From JABMMZ01 sp044368575 (GTDB taxonomy: Bacteria; Bacteroidota; Bacteroidia; NS11-12g; UBA955), in assembly GCA_044368575.1 (NCBI GenBank), contig JBIPPH010000006.1, positions 1 through 64,000 of the forward strand: a stretch of 64,000 nucleotides of DNA. Direction: 5' to 3'. The notes under the pieces are model-generated. The model was not told the origin of the DNA. It saw only the letters and a list, made by a program, of their open reading frames with translations, and made no database searches. The position numbers were made by a program, and so were the translations under genes. How positions within the stretch are numbered: position 1 is the first letter of the stretch; each line of letters starts with the position of its first letter. Positions 8,877-16,290 of this stretch are shown here, in pieces.

Positions 8877-9563
8877 ATGATAAAACGTTTAATGATTATC
8901 GCTTGCTTGATCTTTGGTGTTCAAGCTCAGGCCCAGTTTACTATTGATGAAGATACTTTGTATGCCTATGGTTATGCTGCCAAAACCAGTAATGGTTTTG
9001 CTGACATCAATGCCCACACAATTATCCGAAGCAAGAGCATGGGAATTGATACCTTTGTTTGGAAACGTTTGAATGTGGTTAAAGCTAATCCTAGCTGGGA
9101 AACAGCAGTATGTGATATCAATGCATGTAAACCACCAACAACAGACCAAGATACTTGTGCATTTACCAATGTTGGAGATACAGGCGTTTTCTCCTTTCAT
9201 TTATACCCAAAAGATAAAGCAGGAGATGGTTCTATGACAGTTAGAATTTACAACAAAAGAACCCCTTTGAATTTTGTAGATGTGGTGATATTCTTTGAAG
9301 CATGGGCCGAAGGCAGTGTGCGTTCAAATTTATACCAATCTATGAAAGTATTTCCAAATCCTGTAAAATCCATATTGAGCATTAATAATGCAATGGTTCA
9401 AGAAGGTACAATCACTGTTATCAATGCTGTTGGTCAAGCAATACATACTCAAGTTTTCAATGGTCAATTAGACCTTGATTGTCAAGCCTTCCAAGCTGGT
9501 GTGTATACCATCATGATTCAAAGCCAAACAGGTAATACTGCCTATAGCTTTGTTAAGGAATAA
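8877..9563 (+). CDS. Type IX secretion cargo protein with C-terminal sorting domain
   Basis: A 228-residue exported protein. The signal peptide ends QAQA and the mature chain begins QFTIDED. The last 75 residues form a type A sorting domain: KVFPNPVKSILSI, then INAVGQ, then FQAGVYTIMIQ, and a basic C-terminal residue near VKE. Such domains direct proteins through the type IX secretion system and are usually removed at the cell surface. The middle part (residues 20-150) has cysteines and a beta-rich look but I recognise no catalytic domain. It stands alone, between nadC and a terminator. Confidence 0.85.
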   Translation: MIKRLMIIACLIFGVQAQAQFTIDEDTLYAYGYAAKTSNGFADINAHTIIRSKSMGIDTFVWKRLNVVKANPSWETAVCDINACKPPTTDQDTCAFTNVGDTGVFSFHLYPKDKAGDGSMTVRIYNKRTPLNFVDVVIFFEAWAEGSVRSNLYQSMKVFPNPVKSILSINNAMVQEGTITVINAVGQAIHTQVFNGQLDLDCQAFQAGVYTIMIQSQTGNTAYSFVKE

Positions 9564-9582
9564 GCCTTTTTATTTGACTGAC

Positions 9583-9601
9583 TTATGACCTTAAGTCATA
9601 A
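9583..9601 (+). repeat. Inverted repeat TTATGAC-N5-GTCATAA
   Basis: Perfect 7-bp arms with a 5-base loop, directly before the strong terminator hairpin. It may be an accessory part of the terminator or a protein site; nothing more can be said. Confidence 0.5.
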
Positions 9602-9630
9602 AAAAAGCGCAATCTACATTGCGCTTTTTT
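9601..9630. terminator. Bidirectional intrinsic terminator
   Basis: A perfect 13-bp stem (six A, then GCGCAAT, paired with ATTGCGC and six T) with a CTAC loop, placed between the convergent cargo gene and obgE. A- and T-runs on the two sides serve both strands. Confidence 0.9.
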
Positions 9631-9636
9631 TATTCA

Positions 9637-10641
9637 TTATTGCCATTCTTCTTTACCGTGTTTGATTTTTTCCCAAAGCTTGTCTTTGAGTTCTTGTAAG
9701 TTGAAACCAGAAACAGATGATACAAATACTGGCTTCAAGGCTTTAAGGTCTTTCTTCATTAAACTTAATAATTCCTCATCAAGCATATCGCATTTGGTGA
9801 TAGCCACTAAGCGTTCTTTTTCGAGTAATTCTGGGTTGAAAGCCTTTAATTCGTTCAACAAGATTTTATACTCTTTTTTGATGTCAGCAGAGTCTGCCGG
9901 AATCAGAAATAATAATAGCGCATTGCGCTCTATGTGTTTTAAAAAGCGAATACCTAATCCTTTGCCTTCGTGAGCGCCTTCAATGATACCGGGAATATCT
10001 GCCATTACAAATGATCGGTAGTCTCTGTATTCAACCATACCCAAATTGGGTACTAAAGTGGTGAAGGGATAATTAGCAATTTTAGGTTTTGCGGCAGACA
10101 TCACAGAAAGTAAAGTTGATTTGCCCGCATTCGGGAAGCCAACTAAACCAACATCTGCTAATACTTTTAGCTCTAATACTTTCCAACCTTCAATACCATC
10201 TTCGCCAGGTTGAGCATAGGTTGGAGCTTGTTTGGTTGGCGTTTTAAAATGGGCATTGCCTAAGCCGCCTCTTCCGCCTTTGAGCAATACTTTTTCTTCA
10301 CCATCTTTGGTGATTTCAAAAAGGACTTCTCCTGTTTCCTCATCTTTAGCAATGGTACCAAGAGGTACCTCAATGATTTCATTTTTACCAGAAGCGCCAG
10401 TACATAAAGCTGAACTGCCAGGTTGGCCGTCTTCAGCGTGTATGTGTTTTCTGTACTTTAGATGGAGTAGCGTCCACAATTGAGCATTGCCTCGCAATCT
10501 AACATCGCCTCCTTTGCCGCCATCACCACCATCAGGTCCGCCTTTAGGCAAGCCTTTAGCTCTGTGAAAATGTGCACTGCCCTTTCCGCCTTTACCACTG
10601 CGAAAAAATATCTTTACATAGTCAATAAAATTGGAATCCAT
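9637..10641 (-). CDS. obgE: GTPase Obg/CgtA
   Basis: Essential ribosome-associated GTPase involved in 50S assembly and stress control. The 334-residue product has the Gly-rich Obg fold at the N-terminus (FFRSGKGGKGS, GGDGGKGGDV, LKGGRGGLGN), then the GTPase domain with G1 GFPNAGKST, switch I FTTLVPNLG, G3 DIPGIIEGA, G4 TKCD and G5 SSVSG. The variable C-terminal OCT domain of longer homologues is absent, which is common. It lies 10 bases downstream of adk and is probably co-transcribed. Confidence 0.95.
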   Translation of the reverse strand: MDSNFIDYVKIFFRSGKGGKGSAHFHRAKGLPKGGPDGGDGGKGGDVRLRGNAQLWTLLHLKYRKHIHAEDGQPGSSALCTGASGKNEIIEVPLGTIAKDEETGEVLFEITKDGEEKVLLKGGRGGLGNAHFKTPTKQAPTYAQPGEDGIEGWKVLELKVLADVGLVGFPNAGKSTLLSVMSAAKPKIANYPFTTLVPNLGMVEYRDYRSFVMADIPGIIEGAHEGKGLGIRFLKHIERNALLLFLIPADSADIKKEYKILLNELKAFNPELLEKERLVAITKCDMLDEELLSLMKKDLKALKPVFVSSVSGFNLQELKDKLWEKIKHGKEEWQ

Positions 10642-10651
10642 GGGCTGATTA

Positions 10652-11236
10652 TTATATGGCTTGGCTGTGATGATTGATAGCCTTTTGTATACGTAAGTAA
10701 ATATCTTCTATGCTGCCAATGCCATCAACTTTGTAGTACTTTTTTTGTTCGTTATAATACTCTGCCGCAACAGCCGTTTGTTCGTTGTAAACTGATATTC
10801 TATTGCGAATAATGGCTTCGTCGCTGTCATCAGCTCTGCCACTGTCTTTACCTCTCAACAACAAACGTTTGATCAATTCGTCTTCGCTTACTGCCAATGC
10901 CAACATCATACTAATGCTGGTGTTTTTTGAACTCATAAAGGCATCTAAAGCAACGGCCTGAGCAGTGGTTCTTGGAAAACCATCAAAAATAAATCCTTTG
11001 GCTTCAGGATGTTTGTCTACTTCAGCTTGCAACATATTAATGGTTACTTCATCAGGCACTAAGTTGCCCTTATCCATAAAGGACTTAGCTAATTGGCCAA
11101 GCTCTGTGTTGTTTTTGATATTGTATCTGAAAATATCGCCAGTTGATAAATGCACCAATTGGTAGTCTTTAACAAGCTTTTCTGATTGAGTGCCTTTGCC
11201 GGCACCAGGAGGGCCAAATAATACGATGTTCAACAT
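10652..11236 (-). CDS. adk: Adenylate kinase
   Basis: Converts AMP and ATP to two ADP. The 194-residue protein starts MLNIVLFGPPGAGKGTQ with the P-loop at residues 7-15. It has DGFPRT in the AMP-binding region and a short LID (GRADDS, then IRNRISVY) without zinc cysteines. The start at 11236 is chosen because a -7 promoter element at 11261-11268 lies between it and the farther in-frame ATG at 11281, and because the P-loop begins 6 residues after it as in the family. Confidence 0.95.
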   Translation of the reverse strand: MLNIVLFGPPGAGKGTQSEKLVKDYQLVHLSTGDIFRYNIKNNTELGQLAKSFMDKGNLVPDEVTINMLQAEVDKHPEAKGFIFDGFPRTTAQAVALDAFMSSKNTSISMMLALAVSEDELIKRLLLRGKDSGRADDSDEAIIRNRISVYNEQTAVAAEYYNEQKKYYKVDGIGSIEDIYLRIQKAINHHSQAI

Positions 11237-11260
11237 AATTTTATTGGGTATGTAAGAGAG

Positions 11261-11268
11261 CAAAGGTA
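11261..11268 (-). promoter_or_regulatory. -7 promoter element of adk-obgE
   Basis: Minus-strand TACCTTTG fits TAnnTTTG and would give a leader of about 19 bases before the adk ATG at 11236. Confidence 0.5.
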
Positions 11269-11340
11269 CTGAAAAACTCATAAATGTGAATTAAAGTTAG
11301 ATTTATCTTAATTTCGCAAGACTTAATCGCAGATAACATT

Positions 11341-12435
11341 TTGAAAAAAATCCTCATTGTAGTTGGCACCAGGCCTAATTTCATCAAAGTAACACGCTTT
11401 AAAAAAGTCATTGCTAATCATCCTAGTTTGGACGTTAAGTTTGTTCATACAGGGCAACATTTTGACGAGAAAATGAGTCAGGTGTTTTTTGATCAATTTG
11501 ACTTAAGACCAGACTTTATGTTGAATATTGGTCAAGGAACCCCTAACCATCAAATGGCTCAAGTAATGTTGGGTTTAGAGCAAGTTTGCAGCAGCTATCA
11601 ACCTGATTTGTTAGTAGTGGTTGGAGATGTTAACAGTACATTTGCAGCAGCACTTACAGGTAATAAAATGGGCATAAAAGTAGCACATTTGGAAAGTGGT
11701 TTAAGAAGTTTTGACAGAACCATGCCAGAAGAGATTAACCGCTTGTTAACCGATGAAATTTCAGATTACTATTTTGTAACGGAACAGAGCGGACTAGACC
11801 ATTTAAAAGCAGAGGGTAAAGCCTCAGAAAAAGTGTTTTTTGTAGGCAATACCATGATTGATAGTTTGGTGGAATTCCAAAGTGAAGTAGAGCAAAGTCC
11901 AATACTTGAAAACCTTGGCCTTGAGGCTCAAAAGTATGTCTTAATGACTATGCACAGGCCTTCAAATGTTGATACTAAGGAAGGCTTGATGGTGCTGATT
12001 GACATGATACACTTAATCTGTCAAAAATATCAACTGGTATTTCCAATTCATCCAAGAACAGTTAGCAGGCTTAAACAATTTGATTTATGGGCTTCAATTG
12101 AACATTTGGATGGTTTGAAATTTACAGAACCCTTAGACTATTTTGCCTTTCAGAAATTAACCGCTCATTGCAAATTTGTAGTTACAGATAGCGGTGGTAT
12201 ACAGGAGGAAACAACCTTCAGACAAGTGCCATGTTTAACCTTACGCAACAATACAGAAAGACCAAGCACTATTGATATTGGAAGCAATGTTTTAGTGCCA
12301 TATACAGTGAAGGATCTCCAACATTACATGGATGCAATTGTTTCAGGGCAATTCAAAAAAGGACAAATTCCACCATTGTGGGATGGTAAAAGCACTGAAC
12401 GCATTGCAGAAGTTATGCTAAGTATTTTGTCATAA
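11341..12435 (+). CDS. wecB: UDP-N-acetylglucosamine 2-epimerase (non-hydrolysing)
   Basis: Interconverts UDP-GlcNAc and UDP-ManNAc, supplying ManNAc-type sugars for surface polysaccharides. The 364-residue product shows the N-terminal GTRPNFIKV, FVHTGQH, GDVNST, HLESGLRSFDRTMPEE, the MTMHRPSN block and the C-terminal nucleotide-binding VTDSGGIQEE followed by LRNNTERP. It starts with TTG at 11341: the sequence from MKKILIVVGTRPN is the expected N-terminus and there is no nearer ATG. It stands alone with no other sugar genes beside it; a WbpD-like acetyltransferase and galE are about 40 kb away. Confidence 0.9.
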   Translation: MKKILIVVGTRPNFIKVTRFKKVIANHPSLDVKFVHTGQHFDEKMSQVFFDQFDLRPDFMLNIGQGTPNHQMAQVMLGLEQVCSSYQPDLLVVVGDVNSTFAAALTGNKMGIKVAHLESGLRSFDRTMPEEINRLLTDEISDYYFVTEQSGLDHLKAEGKASEKVFFVGNTMIDSLVEFQSEVEQSPILENLGLEAQKYVLMTMHRPSNVDTKEGLMVLIDMIHLICQKYQLVFPIHPRTVSRLKQFDLWASIEHLDGLKFTEPLDYFAFQKLTAHCKFVVTDSGGIQEETTFRQVPCLTLRNNTERPSTIDIGSNVLVPYTVKDLQHYMDAIVSGQFKKGQIPPLWDGKSTERIAEVMLSILS

Positions 12436-12442
12436 CACAAGC

Positions 12443-13063
12443 TCAGTAAATGATGTCATGGCATTTTTGACACAATTTTTTGTAGCCTATGATAATGTTG
12501 CTAATGCTGCCATCTGCGGCAGAAAGTAAACACTTTTTATTGTTGCAATGGGGTAGTCCGAAATTATGTCCTAATTCGTGTCTTACTACGTTGTTCATAC
12601 AAAGGAATGCTGTGGCGTAATTCCTTACTTGTTTTGATCTTTTGATTCTGCAATCAGATGCAACTGCACATAAACCTGGTTGATAGCCTAATCCGAATAT
12701 GCCATAATCTTTAATCTTGCCCCTTTGATGGCCTATATCAACGTGGCATAAACCCAATACATAATTCGACTTTAATGTGTAGACTTTTAGATACTTTAGA
12801 ATGGAGTCAGCGAGGTAGCGACTTCGTGGTTTATAGAAGGTAAATGCAGGCAATTTATCTTGTTTGATACTGTCTACTACAATGCCGTAATAGGCGGTCA
12901 ATTCACGGCCTAATTTCTTTGCTTCTGTCATTTCATAACCATTAAAACAGACAATGGTTAAATGCGGCTTGGCTTTAGGCTTACCCTTTAAAGGGCTTGG
13001 ATTATTCTGACAAGAAGTCAGCGATAAAATTGAAACAGCGATAAAATAAAACAGACCTCTCAT
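12443..13063 (-). CDS. Archaemetzincin-like zinc metalloprotease lipoprotein
   Basis: Predicted outer or inner membrane-anchored zinc protease. A signal peptide ends in the lipobox LTSC. The C-terminal 45 residues match the archaemetzincin (M54) pattern in every spacing: HELGHNFGLPHC (catalytic HExxHxxGxxxC), four residues to the next Cys, a 17-residue gap, and CxxC. The one deviation is at the Met-turn: the motif expects Cys-x-Met and here it is CLL. Known archaemetzincins are mostly cytosolic, so lipid anchoring is unusual. The ATG at 13063 is used; another in-frame ATG at 13075 would add four residues. A terminator-like hairpin covers this start region. The physiological substrate is unknown. 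Confidence 0.75.
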   Translation of the reverse strand: MRGLFYFIAVSILSLTSCQNNPSPLKGKPKAKPHLTIVCFNGYEMTEAKKLGRELTAYYGIVVDSIKQDKLPAFTFYKPRSRYLADSILKYLKVYTLKSNYVLGLCHVDIGHQRGKIKDYGIFGLGYQPGLCAVASDCRIKRSKQVRNYATAFLCMNNVVRHELGHNFGLPHCNNKKCLLSAADGSISNIIIGYKKLCQKCHDIIY

Positions 13064-13072
13064 GGAGGTCTG
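13041..13072 (-). terminator. Intrinsic terminator of the tetR gene, overlapping the next start codon
   Basis: Read on the minus strand, CAGACCTC and GAGGTCTG form a perfect 8-bp stem with a CATGA loop, followed by TTTTATTTTAT. It lies 29 bases past the TetR stop. The loop contains the ATG of the archaemetzincin gene and the T-run encodes part of its signal peptide. Confidence 0.7.
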
Positions 13073-13100
13073 CAATATCGGGAAAAAATTAAATAATTTT

Positions 13101-13742
13101 TTAAGCTGTGAAGGCTTTTAACATCATTTTAACGATGGCATTTTTCTTATTGTTGTAGGCTTCAAGTGCATTGCCATGAACATTGATTTTTTTCACTAGG
13201 AAAGCAGATAAACCCATTGAATTAACTAGGTCTAAAATGAGTTCAGCAAAAGCTTCAATTTCGTTATCAGATTTTTGAGCATTCAATTGAGCTAAAATGC
13301 TTTTAATGAAGGTAATTTCTCCCTTTTTATATGGCAGATAAATTTCTTCAAAAGTTGAATTTAAGTCAAGAATGTTTTCATTGGATAAGCTGGTTAAGCG
13401 AATCAAATTGGCATACAATTCAGTTCTTGTTCTTAAGTAACTTAAGAGTTTTTCTTCAGGAATTTGAATGTTATTGATGTCGTTTTTAACTTTGTCGAGG
13501 CCAATGCTTAATTGGTTATGAACTACTTGAACAAATAATTCTTCTTTGTTTTTGAAGTAGTAGTACAAGGCCGCTTTGTTGAATCCAATCGCCTCACCAA
13601 TTTCATCTAATGTGGTTTTATTAAAACCAAACTGAATAAAACAATCCGTCGCTTTTTCTAAAATTTCTTTTCTTCTTGAGGCATTTGTTGAAGGCCTTCC
13701 TGGCTTTCTTTTAACAATTTGAGATTCTATTTGGGTTTCCAT
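13101..13742 (-). CDS. TetR-family transcriptional regulator
   Basis: A 213-residue regulator. After a basic N-terminal arm (KRKPGRPS) comes a clear TetR helix-turn-helix: ILEKATDCFIQFGFNKTT, then DEIGEAIGFNKAALYYYF with the usual YYYF end of the recognition helix, and KNKEELF. The C-terminal ligand/dimer domain is not recognisable. Divergent from mreB and upstream of the archaemetzincin gene. No convincing operator palindrome was found in the 137-base gap to mreB, so its target is open. Confidence 0.85.
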   Translation of the reverse strand: METQIESQIVKRKPGRPSTNASRRKEILEKATDCFIQFGFNKTTLDEIGEAIGFNKAALYYYFKNKEELFVQVVHNQLSIGLDKVKNDINNIQIPEEKLLSYLRTRTELYANLIRLTSLSNENILDLNSTFEEIYLPYKKGEITFIKSILAQLNAQKSDNEIEAFAELILDLVNSMGLSAFLVKKINVHGNALEAYNNKKNAIVKMMLKAFTA

Positions 13743-13880
13743 TTCGATTCTCTATTTAGCAAAATTTATGCCATGTTTGAATTAGTGAAAGATTTAATTT
13801 TAAAAAAAAGTTGTAAAAAAAAGTGAAGTTTGTTGATTTTGTTTTTATTTTGCAGGTCTAATAACTTTCAATTCAATAAG

Positions 13881-14906
13881 ATGGGATGGTTTAATTTTTT
13901 TACTCAGGAATTGGCAATCGATTTAGGTACTGCCAACACCCTGATCATTCACAAAGACCAAGTGGTAGTAGACGAACCCTCTATTATTGCTATGGAAAGA
14001 AGCACCGGTAAGGTGATAGCCATAGGTCATGAAGCCATGCAGATGTATGGTAAAGAGAATGACAACATCAAAACCATTCGCCCTTTAAAGGATGGTGTAA
14101 TTGCAGATTTCCAAGCTGCAGAACACATGATCCGTGGCATGATTAAAAAAATCAACAAATCAGGCGGCGCTTTTTCGCCTCAATTGAGAATGGTAATTTG
14201 TATTCCATCTGGTATTACTGAAGTTGAAAAACGCGCAGTTAAAGACAGCGCAGACAGAGCAGGCGGAAAAGAAGTGTACATGATTCACGAACCAATGGCA
14301 GCAGCTGTTGGTATAGGTATAGACGTGACTGAGCCTATGGGTAACATGGTCATTGATATCGGGGGTGGTACCAGTGAAATCGCTGTTATCGCTCTAGGTG
14401 GTATTGTATGTGACCAATCTATCAGAGTAGCTGGAGATGAATTCAATATGGATATTTCAGAATACATGAAACGCCAACACAATTTGTTGTGTGGTGAACG
14501 TACAGCTGAAAAAATCAAAATTCATGTTGGTTCTGCTTTAACTGAATTGGACAATCCACCAGAAGATTATGCTGTTTACGGTCGTGACTTAATGACTGGT
14601 ATTCCTAAACAAGTCTATGTGTCCTATTCTGAAATTGCGTTGTCATTAGACAAATCAATTGTAAAGCTTGAAGAAGCTATTCTAAAAGCGCTTGAAAATA
14701 CACCACCTGAATTGGCGGCTGATATCTATCAAACTGGTATCCACTTAACAGGTGGAGGTGCTTTGTTAAGAGGCCTTGACAAACGTTTAGCCGCTAAAAC
14801 CAAATTGCCTGTACACGTTGCAGAAGATCCTTTGAGAGCTGTTGTTAGAGGCACTGGTATTGCACTTAAAAACATTGGTAAATTCAAATTCTTAATGAAT
14901 TCTTGA
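13881..14906 (+). CDS. mreB: Rod shape-determining protein MreB
   Basis: Bacterial actin that organises lateral wall synthesis. The 341-residue product begins MGWFNFFTQELAIDLGTANT, with phosphate-1 motif DLGTANT, phosphate-2 DIGGGTSEIAV, and adenosine motif LTGGGALLRGL. An upstream in-frame ATG at 13830 would add 17 residues unlike MreB, and a TATTTTG promoter-like sequence at 13846-13852 lies inside that extension, so 13881 is preferred. First gene of the five-gene elongasome operon. Confidence 0.96.
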   Translation: MGWFNFFTQELAIDLGTANTLIIHKDQVVVDEPSIIAMERSTGKVIAIGHEAMQMYGKENDNIKTIRPLKDGVIADFQAAEHMIRGMIKKINKSGGAFSPQLRMVICIPSGITEVEKRAVKDSADRAGGKEVYMIHEPMAAAVGIGIDVTEPMGNMVIDIGGGTSEIAVIALGGIVCDQSIRVAGDEFNMDISEYMKRQHNLLCGERTAEKIKIHVGSALTELDNPPEDYAVYGRDLMTGIPKQVYVSYSEIALSLDKSIVKLEEAILKALENTPPELAADIYQTGIHLTGGGALLRGLDKRLAAKTKLPVHVAEDPLRAVVRGTGIALKNIGKFKFLMNS

Positions 14907-14909
14907 TAA

Positions 14910-15761
14910 ATGAATTCCGTATTCAAGTACCTCAAAAGCAAGTTGCATGTTTTGTTGTTTTTGTTGCTTGAGTTATTGAGCCTTATTGCCATTATTCGTT
15001 TCAATGTCTATCAGACAGCGTTTTATTATTCTAATACGCGCAAACTCAGCATGGCCATTCACGAGTGGAACAGCTCAGTCTTTGATTATTTTGGATTAAT
15101 GTCCAAGAACGAAGCCCTTTACAATGAGAATTTGGAGCTGCGCAGAAAATTGAAAACCAATTACGTAGTTGAATCAAAGAAGATTTTTGAAGTCCATGAT
15201 ACGGTTTTCAAACAGCGTTACAAATATTTTCCAGCCCAAGTTATTACCAATTCAACCAATCGTCAGAATAATTACATTACCCTAAATAGAGGTACAAGTT
15301 CAGGCATTGAAAAGGGTATGGGTGTGTTTTCGCCAGAAGGAGTAGTAGGCACTATTGTTGAGGTATCAGATAACTACTCGGTTGCGGTATCGGTTTTAAA
15401 TACACAAGGTTTCAAAATCGTTCCTAAAATCAAAGAAATGAATGACACCAAGGGAACAGTTGTTTGGGATGGAAAAGACCCCAACTACTTAAACCTTGAA
15501 AACATTAATAAATATGAAGCGCTTAAGGTGGGTTATCACATTGTTACCAGCCCTTATTCAAAGAATTTTCCTGAAAATATTCCTATTGGTGTAATCGAAA
15601 GTTTAAAGACCAAGCCAAGTGAAACTTTTTATCAAGCTAAGATTAAATCATCTGTTAACTTTGGTAAAATTCAAACCGTCTACATCGTGATCGATTTGTT
15701 TAAACATGAAATTGAAAAATTAGAATCCGAATTGAATAAAAAAACCACTGAACATCCATGA
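14910..15761 (+). CDS. mreC: Rod shape-determining protein MreC
   Basis: Periplasmic scaffold that activates PBP2 in the elongasome. The 283-residue product has one N-terminal transmembrane helix (about residues 13-31), a coiled-coil linker (about 60-95, with NEALYNENLELRRKL) and two beta domains with NYITLNRGTSSGIEKGMGV and GVVGTIVEVS, which are conserved in MreC. It starts 3 bases after mreB and overlaps mreD by 4 bases. Confidence 0.93.
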   Translation: MNSVFKYLKSKLHVLLFLLLELLSLIAIIRFNVYQTAFYYSNTRKLSMAIHEWNSSVFDYFGLMSKNEALYNENLELRRKLKTNYVVESKKIFEVHDTVFKQRYKYFPAQVITNSTNRQNNYITLNRGTSSGIEKGMGVFSPEGVVGTIVEVSDNYSVAVSVLNTQGFKIVPKIKEMNDTKGTVVWDGKDPNYLNLENINKYEALKVGYHIVTSPYSKNFPENIPIGVIESLKTKPSETFYQAKIKSSVNFGKIQTVYIVIDLFKHEIEKLESELNKKTTEHP

Positions 15762-16288
15762 TATTTTCTGTCTTAAGATTCTTGGCTTTATATGTGCTGA
15801 TTGTGATCATTCAGTTGTTTTTGCTTAATAATATTTTTATTGGCAATACATGGGCTTTCTTGTTTCAACCGCAGTTGATCATTATGTTTCTTTTGTTTTT
15901 ACCGCCATCCATGTCTCATAGTTGGATGATAGTTGTATCATTTGCTGCGGGCTTTTTATTCGATGTGTTTTTTCAATCTTGGGGCGAACACGCTGCTGTC
16001 AGTACTTTGATTGGATTTGTTAGACATTACTCAACCCGAGATATCGATAATGCGATTGGCGCCAGAATAGAAGACAATCAAATTTGGACATCCAAGAAGG
16101 GTAGTTCTTGGAAGTGGGTTTATTTCTTAGTGTTTATTGGGCTTTATCATTTGCTGTTTTTGTGGATCAATGGTTTAGGTCACAACTTTTTCACCCGCAT
16201 CATTCCTGCTACTATTAGCAGTACACTTATTACTTTTGCTATCATCCTGTTGCTCGAAAACCTCATTTACAAACCCTCTAGAAATTAA
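15758..16288 (+). CDS. mreD: Rod shape-determining protein MreD
   Basis: A 176-residue, very hydrophobic protein with about five membrane segments and a tryptophan-rich C-terminal half. Sequence identity within MreD is low, so the call rests mainly on position between mreC (4-base ATGA overlap) and mrdA (2-base gap), on size and on topology. It is the membrane partner of MreC. Confidence 0.88.
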   Translation: MIFSVLRFLALYVLIVIIQLFLLNNIFIGNTWAFLFQPQLIIMFLLFLPPSMSHSWMIVVSFAAGFLFDVFFQSWGEHAAVSTLIGFVRHYSTRDIDNAIGARIEDNQIWTSKKGSSWKWVYFLVFIGLYHLLFLWINGLGHNFFTRIIPATISSTLITFAIILLLENLIYKPSRN

Positions 16289-16290
16289 TA

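Noticed and set aside
11237..11281. Longer adk start at 11281
   Set aside because: The -7 promoter element at 11261-11268 is inside this extension, and the P-loop spacing from 11236 is normal.
13743..13880. Operator for the TetR at 13101 in the gap to mreB
   Set aside because: No inverted repeat of useful length was found, so control of the mre operon by this TetR is not supported.
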